DNA of 64,000 nucleotides, taken from Azospirillum oleiclasticum (GTDB taxonomy: Bacteria; Pseudomonadota; Alphaproteobacteria; Azospirillales; Azospirillaceae). The position numbers and the translations under genes are program-made. The notes under the pieces were generated by a model, which worked only from the letters and a program-made list of their open reading frames with translations, did not search any database and was not told the origin of the DNA. This document shows positions 46,861-56,035 of the stretch, piece after piece (the first letter of the stretch is position 1; each line of letters opens with the position of its first letter). Where the stretch lies: the NCBI RefSeq assembly GCF_013423485.1, contig NZ_JABFFR010000001.1, positions 186,001-250,000 on the forward strand. Reading direction: 5' to 3'.

Positions 46861-47937
46861 ATGGTGACGACCGACATGCGCGTGCTGATCGTCGATGACG
46901 ATCCGACCAACCTCGATGTGATGGGCGCCCTGATCGACCGCCTCGATGACTGCTCGTCCGTGCGTTTCTCCGACCCGCTGGCGGCGCTCGCCTGGCTCGG
47001 CACCCGCGTTCCGGACCTGATGCTGATCGACCACATGATGCCGGAGTTGGACGGCGTGACGATGATCGGCATCCTTCGCGACGACCCGCGCTTCGCCGAT
47101 GTCCCCATCGTCATGGTGACCGCGAACCGCTTCGACGACCTGAGGGTCGAGGCGCTGGAGCGCGGGGCCACCGACTTCATCGAGAAGCCGGTCCGTGTCG
47201 GGGAACTCAGGGCGCGTGCGCGCAACCTGCTGGCCCTGCGGCGCAGCCAGCGCCTGCTGCGCGACCGGGCAGCACTTCTGGCGGACGAGGTGGCGCGCGC
47301 CACCGCCGACATCCGCGACCGCGAGATGGAACTGATTGTGCGCCTGTGCCGGGCGGCGGAGTTCCGCGATCCGGAGACGGGCCTGCACATCGACCGCATG
47401 GCCCAGTACGCGGAGGTGATCGCCGAGCGGCTGGGGCTGGGGCGGGAGCGTTGCCGCGACATCCGCATCGCCGCCCCCATGCACGACATCGGCAAGATCG
47501 GCATTCCCGACATGATCCTGCTGAAGCCTGGGCGGTTGAGCGAGACCGAGTTCCAGTTGATGCGGCAGCACGCCGCCATCGGCCATTCCATCCTGTCCGG
47601 CAGCCGGGTGCCGCTGATGCAGCTCGGCGCCGTCATCGCGCATTGCCACCACGAACGGTGGGACGGGACCGGCTATCCCCGCGGACTCTCCGGAACCGAC
47701 ATCCCGCTGGAAAGCCGGATCGTCACCGTCGCCGACGTGTTCGACGCGCTCACCAGCGCAAGGCCCTACAAGGAGGCATGGTCGCTCGACCGTGCCCGCA
47801 GCTTCCTCGAAGCGGGGCGGGGGACCATGTTCGACCCCGATTGCGTCGATGCCTTCCTGAACCGGTGGGAGGATGTGCTGCGCATCCACGCCGCCAACCA
47901 GGATCCGATGGAACCTGCGCACAGTCAGCTCGCCTGA
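46861..47937 (+). CDS. Response regulator with HD-GYP c-di-GMP phosphodiesterase domain
   Basis: A 358-residue output protein: receiver (VDDDP; phospho-Asp in LIDHMMPE; Lys in IEKPV), coiled-coil linker (~125-155) and HD-GYP domain with APMHDIGKIGIPD and [13 protein letters not shown], both catalytic signatures intact. It starts 4 nt after the double kinase if ATG 46861 is used; GTG 46846, overlapping the kinase stop, is an alternative and the ribosome site does not decide. Probable phosphate acceptor from the kinase's Hpt domain, lowering c-di-GMP. Confidence 0.92.
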   Translation: MVTTDMRVLIVDDDPTNLDVMGALIDRLDDCSSVRFSDPLAALAWLGTRVPDLMLIDHMMPELDGVTMIGILRDDPRFADVPIVMVTANRFDDLRVEALERGATDFIEKPVRVGELRARARNLLALRRSQRLLRDRAALLADEVARATADIRDREMELIVRLCRAAEFRDPETGLHIDRMAQYAEVIAERLGLGRERCRDIRIAAPMHDIGKIGIPDMILLKPGRLSETEFQLMRQHAAIGHSILSGSRVPLMQLGAVIAHCHHERWDGTGYPRGLSGTDIPLESRIVTVADVFDALTSARPYKEAWSLDRARSFLEAGRGTMFDPDCVDAFLNRWEDVLRIHAANQDPMEPAHSQLA

Positions 47938-48041
47938 ACCTCAGGCAAGAATGCGCGTGTCGCGGGTTCCGGAGTTGTTGACGCAACGCGGCCGGGTGTG
48001 CGCACATCCCCGCTCGGTGTCGGTTCATTTTCTGGCATGGC

Positions 48042-48422
48042 ATGGCACGGATCCTTGTTGTCGATGACGACATCACGTCGCTGGAACTCGCCGCTCTTGT
48101 CTGCGAGCAGGACGGGCACGACGTCATCCGCGCGGAGGACGGCCGCGTCGCCATGCGCGATCTGCGCATCCACGAGGTCGATCTGGTGCTGACCGACATC
48201 ATGATGCCGGATATCGATGGCTTCTCGGTGGTCCAGCTCGCCCGTCAGCTCCAGCCCGGCATCAAGGTGATCGTGGTGTCCGCCATCGGCGACCGGGTGC
48301 CGCAGGACATGACGACCATGGCCTTCGACAAGCTCGGCGTGGACCGCGTGATCACCAAGCCCTATCGCCCGCACATGCTGATCAAGGCGATCCGCGAGCT
48401 GCTGTCGGGCGGCTCGGCCTGA
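48042..48422 (+). CDS. Single-domain response regulator (CheY-like receiver)
   Basis: A 126-residue stand-alone receiver with VVDDD acidic residues, phospho-Asp in LTDIMMPD and Lys in ITKPYRP. No output domain. It may relay phosphate between proteins of the preceding signalling block or act on a motor or other target. It lies 104 nt after the HD-GYP gene in the same direction; no good ribosome binding site precedes the ATG. Confidence 0.9.
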   Translation: MARILVVDDDITSLELAALVCEQDGHDVIRAEDGRVAMRDLRIHEVDLVLTDIMMPDIDGFSVVQLARQLQPGIKVIVVSAIGDRVPQDMTTMAFDKLGVDRVITKPYRPHMLIKAIRELLSGGSA

Positions 48423-48516
48423 AACCCGCGGCAAGGGAGCCGGTCGAGCGGTTGTGCGGCGGGCACTCCGGCCCCATATCGCGGCATCCTTGGAACGACG
48501 GAAGCCCGGGGGCTCG

Positions 48517-48930
48517 ATGAAGGAACGAAGGGTGGCGGCCGTCCGGGCCGTGGAGGGCCGGGCCGTCGTCGTGACCTGGGCCGACGGCGTCGATCACACC
48601 ATCGACGTTTCGGTGCATGCCCCCGTCGACGAGGCGCTGTTCCGCCAGCCCGCGGTGGAGGAGGCGGGCGTCCTGGTGGCGTGGCCGGACGGCTCCGCCC
48701 TTGCCGCCGGGGTGCTGTGGGACATGGCGCTGGCGCAGGACGGCGCCCGCCTCGCCCGCTGGCGCACCGCCCGCGGCCTGACCCAGCCTGGATTCGCCGA
48801 GGCCCTGGGGATCGGGCTGGCGGCGGTGCGCCGCTACGAGTCGGGGGCAAGCCCGATTCCCAAGACGGTCAAGCTGGCCCTGATCGGCCACGACGCGCTG
48901 GAGCGCATGGCGAAGAAGCGGGCGCAATGA
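48517..48930 (+). CDS. DUF2442/XRE-type helix-turn-helix protein
   Basis: A 137-residue protein. The N-terminal half (VVVTWADGVDHTIDV) resembles DUF2442, the C-terminal half is an XRE-type HTH (LARWRTARGLTQPGFAEALGI, RYESG). This architecture occurs in small transcription factors and in antitoxin-like proteins; no toxin partner is seen next to it. ATG 48517 is preferred since the DUF begins directly after it. Confidence 0.8.
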   Translation: MKERRVAAVRAVEGRAVVVTWADGVDHTIDVSVHAPVDEALFRQPAVEEAGVLVAWPDGSALAAGVLWDMALAQDGARLARWRTARGLTQPGFAEALGIGLAAVRRYESGASPIPKTVKLALIGHDALERMAKKRAQ

Positions 48931-49011
48931 CGCGGTTCGTCCGGGGCGGTTGACCCTGCGGCTGCGTCCGTCACACTGCCACCCCACGGTGCGGGTCGGG
49001 GAGGGCGGGGC

Positions 49012-52000
49012 ATGGACGGGCGGTGGCAATTCTGGATCGATCGCGGCGGCACCTTCACCGACATCGTCGCCCGCCGGCCCGATGGCCATGTCGTCACCCA
49101 CAAGCTGCTGTCCGACAATCCGGAGCGCTACCAGGACGCGGCGGTCGAGGGGATCCGCCGGATCCTGGGTCTTGAACCTGGCGAACCGATCCCGGCCGAG
49201 GCCATCTCGTCGGTGAAGATGGGCACCACGGTCGCCACCAACGCGCTGCTGGAGCGCAAGGGCGAGCCGACGGTGCTGCTGATCACGGAGGGCTTCGCCG
49301 ACCAGCTCCGCATCGGATATCAGGCGCGACCCTCCATCTTCGCCCGCCGCATCGTCCTGCCGGAGCTTCTGCACGGCCGCGTGGTCGAGGTGCCGGAGCG
49401 GGTGCGGGCGGACGGCACGGTGCTGAAGCCGGTGGACCTGCGCACCGTCCGGATCGGGCTGGAGAAGGCATGGGCGGACGGCTTCCGCGCCGCCGCCGTG
49501 GTGCTGATGCACGGCTACCGCTTTCCCGAGCATGAGCGGCAGGTCGCCGCACTCGCCCGCTCCATCGGCTTCGCGCAGGTGTCGGTCAGCCATCAGGTCA
49601 GCCCGCTGATGAAGATCGTGGCGCGCGGCGACACCACGGTGCTCGACGCCTACCTGTCGCCGATCCTGCGCCGCTATGTGGACCGGGTGGCGGAGGATCT
49701 GGCCGGCGTGCGGCTGATGTTCATGCAGTCCAACGGCGGGCTGACCGACGCCCGGCTGTTCCAGGGCAAGGACGCCATCCTGTCCGGCCCCGCCGGCGGC
49801 GTGGTGGGTGCCGTGCGCACCGCGGCCATGGCCGGCTTCGACCGGGTGATCGGCTTCGACATGGGCGGCACCTCGACCGACGTGTCGCACTTCGCCGGGG
49901 AGTACGAGCGCGCCTTCGACACGGTGGTGGCCGGGGTGCGTCTCCAGGCGCCGATGATGCACATCCACACGGTGGCGGCCGGCGGCGGCTCGCTCTGCGT
50001 CTTCGACGGCGCGCGCTTCCGCGTCGGGCCGGAGAGCGCCGGGGCCAACCCCGGCCCGGCCTGCTACCGCCGCGGCGGGCCGCTGACGGTCACCGACTGC
50101 AACGTCATGCTGGGGCGCATCCAGCCCCGCTTCTTCCCGCCCGTCTTCGGCCCCGGCGGCGACGAGCCGCTCGACGCCGGGGTGGTGCGCGACAAGTTCA
50201 CTGTGCTGGCCGCCGAGGTGGCGGACGCCACCGGCATGGTGCGCAGCCCCGCCGACGTGGCGGAGGGATTCCTGCGCATCGCCGTGGAGAACATGGCGAA
50301 CGCCATCAAGACCGTCTCCGTCCAGCGCGGGCATGACGTGGCGGACTACACGCTGAACGGTTTCGGCGGGGCCGCCGGCCAGCATGTCTGCCGGGTGGCG
50401 GAGGCGTTGGGCATCCGGCGGGTGTTCCTGCACCCGCACGCGGGCGTGTTGTCGGCTTACGGCATCGGGCTGGCCGACGTGATCGCCATGCGCGAGCGGG
50501 CGGTGGAGGCGCGGCTTGGCGAGGAACTGGCCGACGCCCTTGCCCGCGCGCTCGACACGCTGGAGGCGGAGGGACGCGCCGAGCTGGCGCGCCAGGGCGT
50601 GCCGGCGGCGCGGGTCGAGGCACGGCGCAAGGCACACCTGAAGGTGGAGGGCAGCGACGCCGCGCTGGTGGTGGAGTTCGGCAGCGTGGCCGCCATGACC
50701 GCCGCCTTCGAGGAGGCGCACCGCCGCCGCTTCGGCTTCATGATGGCGGGCCGGGCCCTGGTGGTGGAGGCGGTGTCGGTCGAGGTGGTGGGGCGCACCG
50801 ACACGGTGGAGGATCCCGAGCACGCGGATCCCTCCACCAGCGCCCTGCCGCGCCGCCTCGCCACCGTGCGGATGCACGCGGGCGGGGAGGAGCACGACGC
50901 CCCCGTCTTCGACCGCGACCGGTTGCTGCCCGGCAACCGAGTGGTCGGCCCCGCCATCATCGCCGAGCGCACGGGCACCACCGTGGTCGATCCCGGCTGG
51001 GTGGCCGAGGTGACGCGGCGCGACCATCTGGTGCTGACCCGGCTGGCCGGGCCGCCGGTGCGGCACGCCGCGGGGACCGTAGCGGCGGAGACGCCCGATC
51101 CGGTGATGCTGGAGGTGTTCGGCAACCTGTTCATGGCGATCGCCGAGCAGATGGGCTTCACGTTGGAGAAGACCGCCTATTCCGTGAACATCAAGGAGCG
51201 GCTGGACTTCTCCTGCGCCATCTTCGACAGCGCCGGCGGGCTGATCGCCAACGCGCCGCACATGCCGGTGCATCTGGGCTCCATGGGCGAAAGTGTGCGC
51301 GCCGTCATCGAGCGGCGCGGCGCCGCGATGGGGCCGGGCGACGTGTGCATGCTGAACGATCCCTACCACGGCGGCACCCATCTGCCCGACATCACCGTCG
51401 TCACCCCGGTGTGGGACGAGGCCGGGGCCGAAGTGCTGTTCTACGTCGCCTCGCGCGGCCACCACGCCGACATCGGCGGCATCACTCCCGGCTCCATGCC
51501 GCCCGACAGCACCAGCATCGAGGAGGAGGGTGTGCTGTTCGACGCCGTGCCGCTGGTGGAGGGCGGCGTCTTCCTGGAAGCCGACGTGGTCACCCGCTTC
51601 ACCACCGCCCGTTATCCGGCCCGCAACGTGGCGCAGAACATCGGCGACCTGAAGGCGCAGGTGGCCGCGAACGAGAAGGGAGCGGCCGAGCTGCGCCGCA
51701 TGGTCGCCCAGTTCGGGCTGAAGACCGTGCGCGCCTACATGCGCCACGTGCAGGACAACGCGGAGGAGCAGATCCGCCGCGCCATCGACCGCCTGTCCGA
51801 CGGGGCGTTCGAGCAGGAGCTGGACAACGGCGCCGTCATCCGCGTGCGCATCTCCATCGACGCCAACAACCGTTCCGCCACCGTCGATTTCACCGGCACC
51901 AGCGCACAGCTCGCCAGCAACTTCAACGCGCCGACGGCGGTGTGCCGGGCCGCGGTGCTGTATGTCTTCCGCACGCTGGTGGACGACGCGATCCCGATGA

Positions 52001-52623
52001 ACGAGGGCTGCCTGAAGCCCATCCGCATGGTGATCCCGCCAGGCACCCTGCTATCACCCGCCTACCCGGCGGCGGTGGTCGCCGGCAATGTGGAGACCAG
52101 CCAGTGCGTGACCGACGCGCTCTACGGCGCGCTGGGCGTGATGGCCTCGGCCCAGGGGACCATGAACAACCTGACCTTCGGCAACCAGCGCTACCAGTAT
52201 TACGAGACGATCTGCGGCGGCAGCGGCGCCGGCCCCGGCTTCGACGGGACCGACGCCGTGCACACCCACATGACCAACTCCCGCCTGACCGATCCGGAGG
52301 TGCTGGAATGGCGCTTCCCCGTGTTGCTGGAGAGCTTCGCGATCCGCCGCGGCTCCGGCGGGGCGGGGCGCTGGCGCGGCGGCGACGGCACGGTGCGCCG
52401 GCTGCGCTTCCTCGAACCCATGACCGCCGCCATCCTCGCCAACCACCGCCGCGTCCCGCCCTTCGGCCTGCACGGCGGCGAGCCCGGCATGGTCGGCCGC
52501 ACCTGGGTGCGCCGTGCCGACGGTCGCATGGAGGATCTGGCCTCCCAGGACCGCACGGCGATGGAGCCCGGCGACGTGATCGTCGTGGAGACGCCGGGAG
52601 GAGGAGGGTACGGGGAGGCGTGA
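49012..52623 (+). CDS. 5-oxoprolinase (ATP-hydrolysing), fused HyuA/HyuB
   Basis: A 1203-residue cytoplasmic enzyme that opens 5-oxoproline to glutamate with ATP. The N-terminal HyuA part (~1-680) has [45 protein letters not shown] and AAGGGSLC. The C-terminal HyuB part (~690-1203) begins [17 protein letters not shown] and has [16 protein letters not shown]. The full-length fusion, as in eukaryotic OPLAH, favours 5-oxoprolinase over hydantoinase. A purine-rich ribosome site (GGGGAGGG) precedes the ATG. Confidence 0.92.
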   Translation: MDGRWQFWIDRGGTFTDIVARRPDGHVVTHKLLSDNPERYQDAAVEGIRRILGLEPGEPIPAEAISSVKMGTTVATNALLERKGEPTVLLITEGFADQLRIGYQARPSIFARRIVLPELLHGRVVEVPERVRADGTVLKPVDLRTVRIGLEKAWADGFRAAAVVLMHGYRFPEHERQVAALARSIGFAQVSVSHQVSPLMKIVARGDTTVLDAYLSPILRRYVDRVAEDLAGVRLMFMQSNGGLTDARLFQGKDAILSGPAGGVVGAVRTAAMAGFDRVIGFDMGGTSTDVSHFAGEYERAFDTVVAGVRLQAPMMHIHTVAAGGGSLCVFDGARFRVGPESAGANPGPACYRRGGPLTVTDCNVMLGRIQPRFFPPVFGPGGDEPLDAGVVRDKFTVLAAEVADATGMVRSPADVAEGFLRIAVENMANAIKTVSVQRGHDVADYTLNGFGGAAGQHVCRVAEALGIRRVFLHPHAGVLSAYGIGLADVIAMRERAVEARLGEELADALARALDTLEAEGRAELARQGVPAARVEARRKAHLKVEGSDAALVVEFGSVAAMTAAFEEAHRRRFGFMMAGRALVVEAVSVEVVGRTDTVEDPEHADPSTSALPRRLATVRMHAGGEEHDAPVFDRDRLLPGNRVVGPAIIAERTGTTVVDPGWVAEVTRRDHLVLTRLAGPPVRHAAGTVAAETPDPVMLEVFGNLFMAIAEQMGFTLEKTAYSVNIKERLDFSCAIFDSAGGLIANAPHMPVHLGSMGESVRAVIERRGAAMGPGDVCMLNDPYHGGTHLPDITVVTPVWDEAGAEVLFYVASRGHHADIGGITPGSMPPDSTSIEEEGVLFDAVPLVEGGVFLEADVVTRFTTARYPARNVAQNIGDLKAQVAANEKGAAELRRMVAQFGLKTVRAYMRHVQDNAEEQIRRAIDRLSDGAFEQELDNGAVIRVRISIDANNRSATVDFTGTSAQLASNFNAPTAVCRAAVLYVFRTLVDDAIPMNEGCLKPIRMVIPPGTLLSPAYPAAVVAGNVETSQCVTDALYGALGVMASAQGTMNNLTFGNQRYQYYETICGGSGAGPGFDGTDAVHTHMTNSRLTDPEVLEWRFPVLLESFAIRRGSGGAGRWRGGDGTVRRLRFLEPMTAAILANHRRVPPFGLHGGEPGMVGRTWVRRADGRMEDLASQDRTAMEPGDVIVVETPGGGGYGEA

Positions 52624-52707
52624 CCGCCCGGCTGGTGTCCGCCATCCCGCGTGGCTGACGCACCCCCGGCCCGCCGCCACGGGGGGATGCCACAGGGTGG
52701 GGACTTC

Positions 52708-52733
52708 TGGTATGACCGGTGTGTGACACACCG
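52708..52733. promoter_or_regulatory. GntR-type and palindromic operator candidates before D-lactate dehydrogenase
   Basis: TGGTATGACCG (52708-52718) is close to the TnGTnnnACnA dyad bound by FadR/LldR-type GntR regulators, which often control lactate or glycolate oxidases. It abuts a perfect 17-bp palindrome CGGTGTGTGACACACCG (52717-52733), 22 nt before the ATG. The regulator gene is not in the window. Confidence 0.45.
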
Positions 52734-52754
52734 ACAGTTCCGGGAGGGAACACC

Positions 52755-54155
52755 ATGACCGCCGTCGCCGCCCGTCCGCGGGCCGCCATGTCCGAGCAGG
52801 CGCTCGCCGAGTTGAAGGCCCTGCTGGGTGACCGGCTCAGCACCGCCGCGGCCGTGCGCGAGCAGCACGGCAAGGACGAGTCCTACCACGCCGTCGAGGC
52901 GCCGGACGCCGTGGCCTTCGCGCTGTCCACCGAGGAGGTCAGCGCCGTCGTCAAGGTCTGCGCCCGCCACAAGCTGCCGGTCGTGCCCTTCGGCACCGGC
53001 ACCTCGCTGGAAGGCGGGGTCGGGGCGCTGGCAGGTGGCGTCTGCATCGACGTGTCGGGAATGAAGGAGGTGCTGCGCGTCTCCACCGACGATCTGGACG
53101 TGACGGTGCAGGCGGGGGTGACCCGCAAGCAGCTCAACGAGCATCTGCGCGACACCGGCCTGTTCTTCCCCATCGACCCCGGCGCCGACGCGTCGCTCGG
53201 CGGCATGTCGGCGACGCGGGCGAGCGGCACCAACGCCGTGCGCTACGGCACCATGCGCGAGAACGTGCTGGGCCTGACGGTGGTGCTGGCGGACGGGCGG
53301 ATCATCCGCACCGGCGGCCGTGCCCGCAAGTCCGCCGCCGGCTACGACCTGACCCGGCTGTTCGTCGGATCGGAGGGGACGCTGGGCGTCATCACCGAGG
53401 TGACGCTGCGGCTCTACGGCATTCCGGAGGCGATCTCGTCCGCTGTCTGCGCCTTCACGGACATCCGGGGTGCGGTGGACACCGTGATCCAGACCATCCA
53501 GGCCGGCATCCCCGTCGCCCGCATCGAGCTGCTGGACGAGGTGCAGATGGGGGCGGTCAACCGCTACTCCAAACTGTCCTATGCCGAGGCGCCCACGCTG
53601 TTCTTCGAGTTCCACGGCACATCCGCCGGCGTGCAGGAGCAGGCGGAGATGGTGTCGGCCCTGGCCGCCGAGAACGGCGGGATGGACTTCCAGTGGGCGA
53701 CGCGGGCGGAGGAGCGCAACGCGCTGTGGACGGCGCGGCACAACGCCTATTACGCGGCGCTGGCGCTCCGCCCCGGCTCGCGCGGCTGGCCGACCGACGT
53801 GTGCGTGCCGATCTCGCGGCTGGCCGATTGCATCATCGAGACCAAGCGGGATCTGGCCCAATCGACCCTGCTGGCGCCGCTGGTCGGGCATGTCGGCGAC
53901 GGCAACTTCCACCTCGTCTACGTCATCGATCCCGACCGGCCGGAGGAGATGGCCGAGGCCAAGCGGCTCAACGACCGGATGGTCGACCGGGCGCTGGCCA
54001 TGGGCGGCACCTGCACCGGGGAGCACGGCGTCGGCTACGGCAAGATCGAGTTCCTGGCGAAGGAGGCCGGCAACGCCTACGCCGTCATGGGCGAGCTCAA
54101 GCGCGCCTTCGACCCGGACAACCTGATGAATCCCGGCAAGGTCGTGCGTCTGTAA
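52755..54155 (+). CDS. FAD-linked D-lactate dehydrogenase (cytochrome/quinone type)
   Basis: A 466-residue flavoenzyme of the GlcD/Dld family oxidising D-lactate (or a related 2-hydroxy acid) to the keto acid at the membrane. The PCMH-type FAD domain shows PVVPFGTGTSLEGGV, DPGADASLGGMSATRASG and LFVGSEGTLGVITEVTLRL; the C-terminal domain has GHVGDGNFHLV and GEHGVGYGK with metal-binding His/Glu. GGGAGGGAACACC precedes the ATG. Glycolate oxidase is less likely as glcE/glcF are absent. Confidence 0.9.
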   Translation: MTAVAARPRAAMSEQALAELKALLGDRLSTAAAVREQHGKDESYHAVEAPDAVAFALSTEEVSAVVKVCARHKLPVVPFGTGTSLEGGVGALAGGVCIDVSGMKEVLRVSTDDLDVTVQAGVTRKQLNEHLRDTGLFFPIDPGADASLGGMSATRASGTNAVRYGTMRENVLGLTVVLADGRIIRTGGRARKSAAGYDLTRLFVGSEGTLGVITEVTLRLYGIPEAISSAVCAFTDIRGAVDTVIQTIQAGIPVARIELLDEVQMGAVNRYSKLSYAEAPTLFFEFHGTSAGVQEQAEMVSALAAENGGMDFQWATRAEERNALWTARHNAYYAALALRPGSRGWPTDVCVPISRLADCIIETKRDLAQSTLLAPLVGHVGDGNFHLVYVIDPDRPEEMAEAKRLNDRMVDRALAMGGTCTGEHGVGYGKIEFLAKEAGNAYAVMGELKRAFDPDNLMNPGKVVRL

Positions 54156-54217
54156 GGGCACCGGCGGGCGGTTCCGTCCGTTAAGGAGGGAAGACCGAAC
54201 CCAAGGAGCCCGCCGCC

Positions 54218-55231
54218 ATGTCCGCCCCCGCCGCCTCCGATCGCCAGACCGTCGTCGTCACCGGTGCCAGCGCGGGGGTGGGGCGGGCGGTCGCCCACGC
54301 CTTCGCCCGGCGGGGAGCGCGTGTCGCCCTGCTGGCGCGCGACGCGGACGCGCTCGACGACACCGCGCGGGAGGTGCGGCGACTGGGGGGCGAGGCGCTG
54401 CCGCTGGTCACCGACGTGTCGGTGTTCGGCGCGGTGGACGGTGCCGCCTGGGCGGTGGAAGAGCGTTTCGGCCCCATCGATGTGTGGGTCAACAACGCCA
54501 TGGCGACCGTCTTCTCCCCCATCCGGTCGCTCCAGCCGCATGAGTTGCGGCGGGTGACGGAGGTCACCTACCTTGGCACCGTGCACGGCACCATCGCCGC
54601 CCTGCGGCGGATGCTGCCGCGTGACCGCGGGACGATCGTCCAGGTCGGCTCGGCGCTGGCCTTCCGCGGGATCCCGCTTCAGGCCGCCTATTGCGGGGCC
54701 AAGCACGCCATGGTCGGCTTCACCGACAGCCTGCGCTCCGAGCTGCTGCACGACGGCAGCAAGGTCCGGGTCAGCGTGGTGCATCTGCCGGCCATGGACA
54801 CGCCGCAGTTCCAGTGGGCGCGCACCCGTTTCGGCCGGCGGCCGCGGCCGGTCGGCGCGATCATGGCGCCGGAGCGGGCGGCCGACGCCGTGCTCGACGC
54901 CGCGCGCCGCGCGCCGCGGGAGCTGTGGGTGGGTGCCACCACCGTGCAGACCATTCTGGGCCAGATGGTCGCCCCCGCCCTGATGGACCGGATGATGGCG
55001 CGCATGGCCTACGACGCCCAGATCGGCGACGAGCCGCTGCCGGCCGACTACCGCGACAACCTGTTCGCCCCGGTGCACGGGCCGCACGCGGTGAAGGGCC
55101 GCTTCGTGCACGAGGAGTCTCTGTCCGGTCGCCGGCTCAGCGGCACCATGGCGCGCGGCATCATCGCCGGGGCGGGGGCGGCTCTGGTCGCCGGCCTTGC
55201 CTTCGGTGCCGCGGCGCTGGCGCGCCGGTGA
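54218..55231 (+). CDS. Short-chain dehydrogenase/reductase with C-terminal membrane helix
   Basis: A 337-residue classical SDR. Cofactor motif VVVTGASAGVGRAVA, VNNAMAT after strand 4, catalytic Ser in VGSALAFRG and AYCGAKHA (Tyr-xxx-Lys). After the ~245-residue enzyme domain a tail leads to a single hydrophobic helix (~313-333) that may anchor it to the inner membrane. Substrate unknown. AAGGAG precedes the ATG. Confidence 0.9.
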   Translation: MSAPAASDRQTVVVTGASAGVGRAVAHAFARRGARVALLARDADALDDTAREVRRLGGEALPLVTDVSVFGAVDGAAWAVEERFGPIDVWVNNAMATVFSPIRSLQPHELRRVTEVTYLGTVHGTIAALRRMLPRDRGTIVQVGSALAFRGIPLQAAYCGAKHAMVGFTDSLRSELLHDGSKVRVSVVHLPAMDTPQFQWARTRFGRRPRPVGAIMAPERAADAVLDAARRAPRELWVGATTVQTILGQMVAPALMDRMMARMAYDAQIGDEPLPADYRDNLFAPVHGPHAVKGRFVHEESLSGRRLSGTMARGIIAGAGAALVAGLAFGAAALARR

Positions 55232-55278
55232 CCGAGGCATGCTATCGTGGGGAGGTTTCGATGACGGGAGGGTGATGC

Positions 55279-55671
55279 GTGCCGCGTGATGCGCCGCGCC
55301 TGAGCGACCGGCCGGAGAAGGAAAGCGCCGCGGCGGAGCGCGAGCGTGTCTACCGGTGCGCCCGCTGCCGGGTCCTGGTCACGCGCGGCCGCTGGGAGAT
55401 GGCGATGGACGGGGCGCACGAGCGCTCGGTGTTCAACCCGGCCGGGCTCGTGTTCCGCATCGCCTGCTTCCGCGAAGCGCCGGGCGTGGCGGAGTTCGGA
55501 GCCTCCAGCACCGAGTTCACCTGGTTCCGCGGCTACGCTTGGACCATCGGGCTGTGCCGGTCCTGCGGTGTGCATCTCGGCTGGCGCTACGAGGGCAGCC
55601 TGGAGCCGGCGGTCTTCTACGGGCTGGTCAGGGCGCGGCTGGTCGTGCAGGAGGAGGGGCCGGACGGCTGA
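55279..55671 (+). CDS. CULT-domain protein, bacterial cereblon homologue (MsCI4-like)
   Basis: A 130-residue protein consisting of one CULT domain, the thalidomide-binding fold of eukaryotic cereblon. Zinc ligands are Cys27/Cys30 (CARC) and Cys93/Cys96 (CRSC). The aromatic cage is Trp82, Trp88 and Trp102; the spacing 6 and 14 residues, and 11 from the first Trp to Cys93, equals that of human cereblon Trp380/386/400 and Cys391. Asn53 in FNP matches the conserved pocket Asn; the position of human His378 is Phe80. The GTG start has GGGAGG upstream. The natural ligand in bacteria is unknown; the cage suits cyclic imides or uracil-like rings. Confidence 0.88.
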   Translation: MPRDAPRLSDRPEKESAAAERERVYRCARCRVLVTRGRWEMAMDGAHERSVFNPAGLVFRIACFREAPGVAEFGASSTEFTWFRGYAWTIGLCRSCGVHLGWRYEGSLEPAVFYGLVRARLVVQEEGPDG

Positions 55672-55942
55672 CGGCCGCCGGCACCTGCCACGAGACGCCG
55701 AGCCGTCCGGCCGGCACCTGCACGACGCTCTCGTCGCGCGCGGCCATCTCCTTGGGGGTGGCGGCCGGCGTGTGGAGCTGGCCGGCGGCCGGGGGAATCG
55801 TGGCGGTCTTGGCACCGCCGGTGGGGCTTCCGGCCGGGGCGATGCCGAGGAGATGCAGCGTGGCGACGACGATGGCCAGCGCCAAGGCGCCGAAGGCGGC
55901 GTTGGCGAGGTGATCCACGCGGTGTGTCACGATCTGGGCCAT
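55628..55942 (-). CDS. Small single-pass membrane protein of unknown function
   Basis: A 104-residue protein with a basic N-terminus, one hydrophobic helix (~14-33) and a Pro/Ala-rich tail. Its 3' end overlaps the CULT gene tail to tail by 44 nt. GGGAGGAG lies 10 nt before ATG 55942; the longer frame to 55993 lacks support. No family recognised; it could be periplasmic-facing and anchored. Confidence 0.5.
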   Translation of the reverse strand: MAQIVTHRVDHLANAAFGALALAIVVATLHLLGIAPAGSPTGGAKTATIPPAAGQLHTPAATPKEMAARDESVVQVPAGRLGVSWQVPAAVSRPAPPPARPAAP

Positions 55943-56035
55943 GGCCCGCCGGCTCCTCCCTGTTCGCATCAATGGATGGAACAGCAACGGCACCGCCGTC
56001 CATGCCGTTCCCGGATCACGGCGGGGAACGGCGGG

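Noticed and set aside
42450..47636. 1728-codon open frame on the minus strand opposite the double kinase
   Set aside because: GC-rich codon bias opens the antisense frame; composition is His/Arg/Gln-rich low-complexity without domains, and the plus strand encodes recognisable kinase and HD-GYP domains throughout.
48382..51747. 1121-codon minus-strand frame opposite 5-oxoprolinase
   Set aside because: Antisense shadow; the plus strand has all oxoprolinase signatures.
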